Positions 62,228 through 64,000 of a DNA stretch of 64,000 nucleotides are shown here, one piece after another (within the stretch, counting starts at the first letter, position 1; the number at the start of each line of letters is the position of its first letter). Source of the DNA: an uncultured Marinifilum sp. (GTDB taxonomy: Bacteria; Bacteroidota; Bacteroidia; Bacteroidales; Marinifilaceae); NCBI RefSeq assembly GCF_963677195.1, contig NZ_OY781918.1:2282923-2346922 (forward strand). Reading direction: 5' to 3'. The position numbers were made by a program, and so were the translations under genes. The notes under the pieces were generated by a model. The model was not told the origin of the DNA. It ran no database searches and saw only the letters and a program-made list of their open reading frames with translations.

Positions 62228-63148
62228 ATGAAATTTTCAATATTAATTATGACCTGTTTTTTACTTGTTTTTGCAGGAGCAACAAATTTATCAGCTCAGA
62301 AAAACGAACTATTTCGAGAAGAAAGCATGCGCAAATTTCAAGTAAGCAACACTACCGTTCAGCTTGAAAAAGGAACAATGTGGGTTTACAATTATGGGGA
62401 TGTAAAGTTACATGCTTATGAAACCAAAGATTTCTTCGGAACTTTTGCATTTATTTTAGAGAAGAATGGAAAAGCTGTATTGCTTGAAACACCACCAGTA
62501 AAGGATAATTATGAAGAGTTGATCGATTACATTACTGATTTAGGATACAAAAGCATCGATATAATCGTTTCTTATCATCCAATTGGAGCTGAATTTATTA
62601 AAACGAATAAATTAGCATTCACCAATATTTATTCCATGCAACATGCTATAGATCATTATGCAACTGGTGCAGGAGCTCCTTCTTTAATTGGGTTAAAAAA
62701 ACGTTTTGGTGAGCCAATGGATGTAACAATTTACAAGCCAAGCGTAATGATGGAGGAAGGTGTAAATGAGATTGCAGGAATCAAATTTGACATCTCGAAT
62801 AAAGATTTTGCATTTGATGTGGCCATTCCTGAAATTAATGCGATTCATCTGCACATGTTGAGTCACGACAAGCATGCTCTTATTTTTTCTTATGAGTTCT
62901 TAGATAGCTATATCGCTCAACTAAAAGGCTATCAGAAAAAAGGCTACGACATGATTTTTAGCTCGCACGGAGAGCCCGAAACTGCAGGAGATGTAACTAT
63001 AAAGCTTCATTATCTACAAGATTTAAAAAGAATTGCAAAAACTGTTAACAATAAAAAAGAGTTTTTAGCCCAAATGAATGAAGCTTACCCAAACTTTGGC
63101 TGGCCATTCTACTTGCAGGGAACTGCAAATTTCTTGTTTAAAGAATAG
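62228..63148 (+). CDS. Secreted MBL-fold-like protein with lost metal site
   Basis: This 306-residue protein has a signal peptide (ending NLSAQ). The order of blocks resembles metallo-beta-lactamase folds: FGTFAFILEKNGKAVLLETP, then IDIIVSYHPIGAEF where active members carry HxHxDH, then ALIFSYEFLDSY and MIFSSHGEPETAGD, which keeps the last His. Only two of the expected histidines remain, so hydrolase activity is doubtful. It lies 6 bases after the ABM-propeller gene. A binding protein, or an enzyme with a changed active site, is possible. Confidence 0.6.
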   Translation: MKFSILIMTCFLLVFAGATNLSAQKNELFREESMRKFQVSNTTVQLEKGTMWVYNYGDVKLHAYETKDFFGTFAFILEKNGKAVLLETPPVKDNYEELIDYITDLGYKSIDIIVSYHPIGAEFIKTNKLAFTNIYSMQHAIDHYATGAGAPSLIGLKKRFGEPMDVTIYKPSVMMEEGVNEIAGIKFDISNKDFAFDVAIPEINAIHLHMLSHDKHALIFSYEFLDSYIAQLKGYQKKGYDMIFSSHGEPETAGDVTIKLHYLQDLKRIAKTVNNKKEFLAQMNEAYPNFGWPFYLQGTANFLFKE

Positions 63149-63234
63149 ATTGAAAAGTACCATTTAAAGGCGGGAAATTACCTTTCCCCTTCTAAACATA
63201 CCAACTAAATTGCTAAAATATTAAAGCAATTATT

Positions 63235-63861
63235 ATGGATACCAAAAACTACTTTAAAATATTAGTTGACGAAATACACTCTACAGTTGTAGCCACAACC
63301 GATGAAAAAGGATTACCAGTTACCAGAGTAATTGATATGATGTTGTACGATGATGAGGGAATCTATTTTCTCACAGCAAAAGGAAAAGCTTTTTACAGGC
63401 AACTTATGGCTAAAAGCTATGTCTCCTTAAGTGGAATGACTTCCGGATTGAATACCATGGCAAAAAAAGCAATATCAATTGCTGGAGCTGTTCGAAATAT
63501 TGGTTCTGAAAAACGTGATGAGATTTTCAAAAAGAATCCATACATGGCAGAAATTTATGAAAGTGAAGAAAGCCGCACAGCTTTAGAAGTATTCTATTTG
63601 TATAAAGGACAAGGTGAATTTTTCGATTTATCGACAAAGCCTATCACAAGAGATAGTTTTGTGTTCGGAGGAAAAGAAATGCAACAATATGGCTACTTTA
63701 TTACCAATGATTGTAATGCTTGTGGTTTGTGTGTAAACACATGTCCGCAAGATTGCATAACAAGAGGAAATACCTATAAGATTAATCAGGAAAATTGTTT
63801 ACACTGTGGTAATTGTATGGAGGTTTGTCCTGCAGAAGCAGTTATTAATGAAGAAAAATAA
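63235..63861 (+). CDS. Flavin split-barrel (PNPOx-like) domain fused to a 2[4Fe-4S] ferredoxin domain
   Basis: This 208-residue cytoplasmic protein has an N-terminal pyridoxamine-phosphate-oxidase-like split barrel (residues about 5-140: HSTVVATTDEKGLPVTRVID, YFLTAKGKAFYRQL). The C-terminal ferredoxin domain has CNACGLCVNTCPQDC and CLHCGNCMEVCPAEA, enough for two 4Fe-4S clusters. The split barrel probably binds FMN, so the ferredoxin can pass electrons to it, giving a small self-contained reductase for an oxidised or electrophilic compound. It lies 86 bases after the MBL-like gene and 25 before the next. Confidence 0.82.
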   Translation: MDTKNYFKILVDEIHSTVVATTDEKGLPVTRVIDMMLYDDEGIYFLTAKGKAFYRQLMAKSYVSLSGMTSGLNTMAKKAISIAGAVRNIGSEKRDEIFKKNPYMAEIYESEESRTALEVFYLYKGQGEFFDLSTKPITRDSFVFGGKEMQQYGYFITNDCNACGLCVNTCPQDCITRGNTYKINQENCLHCGNCMEVCPAEAVINEEK

Positions 63862-63886
63862 AATATAGTAAGAAAATTAAAATATC

Positions 63887-64000
63887 ATGACAAAAAAAAT
63901 TAGCAGATACCCGATACCAGAACTTAACGAATTACCAGAAGATATTCAAGCAATTCATAATGGAGCACAAGAGCAATTTGGATTTGTCCCTAATGTAGTA
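63887..64000 (+). CDS. AhpD-like peroxidase-related protein, N-terminal part (runs off the right edge)
   Basis: The 38 residues visible (MTKKISRYPIPELNELPEDI, then QEQFGFVPNVV) match the start of the peroxidase-related/carboxymuconolactone-decarboxylase family, in which the ExxxxCxxH active site comes later. The active site is outside the window. Same strand and a 25-base gap put it in the HxlR-linked operon. Confidence 0.75.
   Translation, partial: MTKKISRYPIPELNELPEDIQAIHNGAQEQFGFVPNVV

Noticed and set aside
62228..63148. Active metallo-beta-lactamase
   Set aside because: The HxHxDH motif is replaced by YHPIGA, so a normal two-zinc site cannot form.

Overview
The window looks like chromosome of an AT-rich marine Bacteroidota, most likely Marinilabiliales or a relative. 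The reasons are the Bacteroidota-type promoter pattern (TTTG, 19 bases, TAnnTTTG) before glpA, signal peptides ending in AQ, many lipoprotein and secreted CAZymes and sulfatases, and a polysaccharide utilisation locus that fits red-algal galactan. No rRNA is present and I cannot name a genus. Layout: (1) 1-1858 holds the 5' part of a FUSC/YccS-type membrane protein gene and an eroded stretch where two unrelated broken genes, a Tll0287-like sensor start and a ferredoxin start, meet tail to tail. (2) 1907-9877 is a same-strand cluster of an M48-like metalloprotease with a possible TerB-like tail, a CbbX/SpoVK-like AAA+ ATPase, a 42-residue membrane peptide, a GrpE-like protein, a truncated Hsp70-like ATPase and a MORN-DUF805 membrane protein. 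It reads as a dedicated chaperone/unfoldase/protease system and I know no name for it. (3) 10008-13607 is a four-gene reverse-strand operon: a stand-alone cobalamin-binding protein with the CarH-type W-x9-EH motif, a small helical protein, a PAS histidine kinase and a receiver-histidine kinase. It is a candidate B12-dependent light-sensing pathway. (4) 13993-20249 is a restriction-modification island: a decayed vsr, an XRE controller-like gene, a C5 cytosine methyltransferase, an McrB-like AAA+ protein and a DUF2357/McrC-like nuclease. It is followed by a non-coding stretch with a 21/22-bp minisatellite and tRNA-Ser(GGA). (5) 21983-23485 is a tandem ABC ATPase of ModF type. 

(6) 23811-59926 is a large polysaccharide locus, split by an unrelated glpABC operon (29523-33669). 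The left part has an Asp-box propeller protein, a sulfatase and a GH16. The middle part (34093-46105) has three more S1-type sulfatases, a GH2, two GH43-like propellers and a DUF4038 glycosidase-like protein. The right part (47374-59926) is one tightly spaced operon: sodium/solute symporter, FAD-dependent oxidoreductase, two GH2, a propeller, a GH16 with an inserted domain, and a GH117-like enzyme. A LacI regulator diverges from it, and the shared promoter carries a perfect 23-bp inverted repeat. GH117 plus GH16 plus four sulfatases point to agar- or porphyran-like sulfated galactan. No SusC/SusD pair lies in the window; a symporter is the only visible importer. 

(7) 60032-64000 is an HxlR regulator divergent from an operon of unusual secreted and redox proteins: a double antibiotic-monooxygenase domain fused to a propeller, an MBL-like protein with a lost metal site, a flavin-split-barrel/ferredoxin fusion, and the start of an AhpD-like peroxidase. 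It has HxlR-like operator half-sites and looks like an electrophile or quinone stress response.
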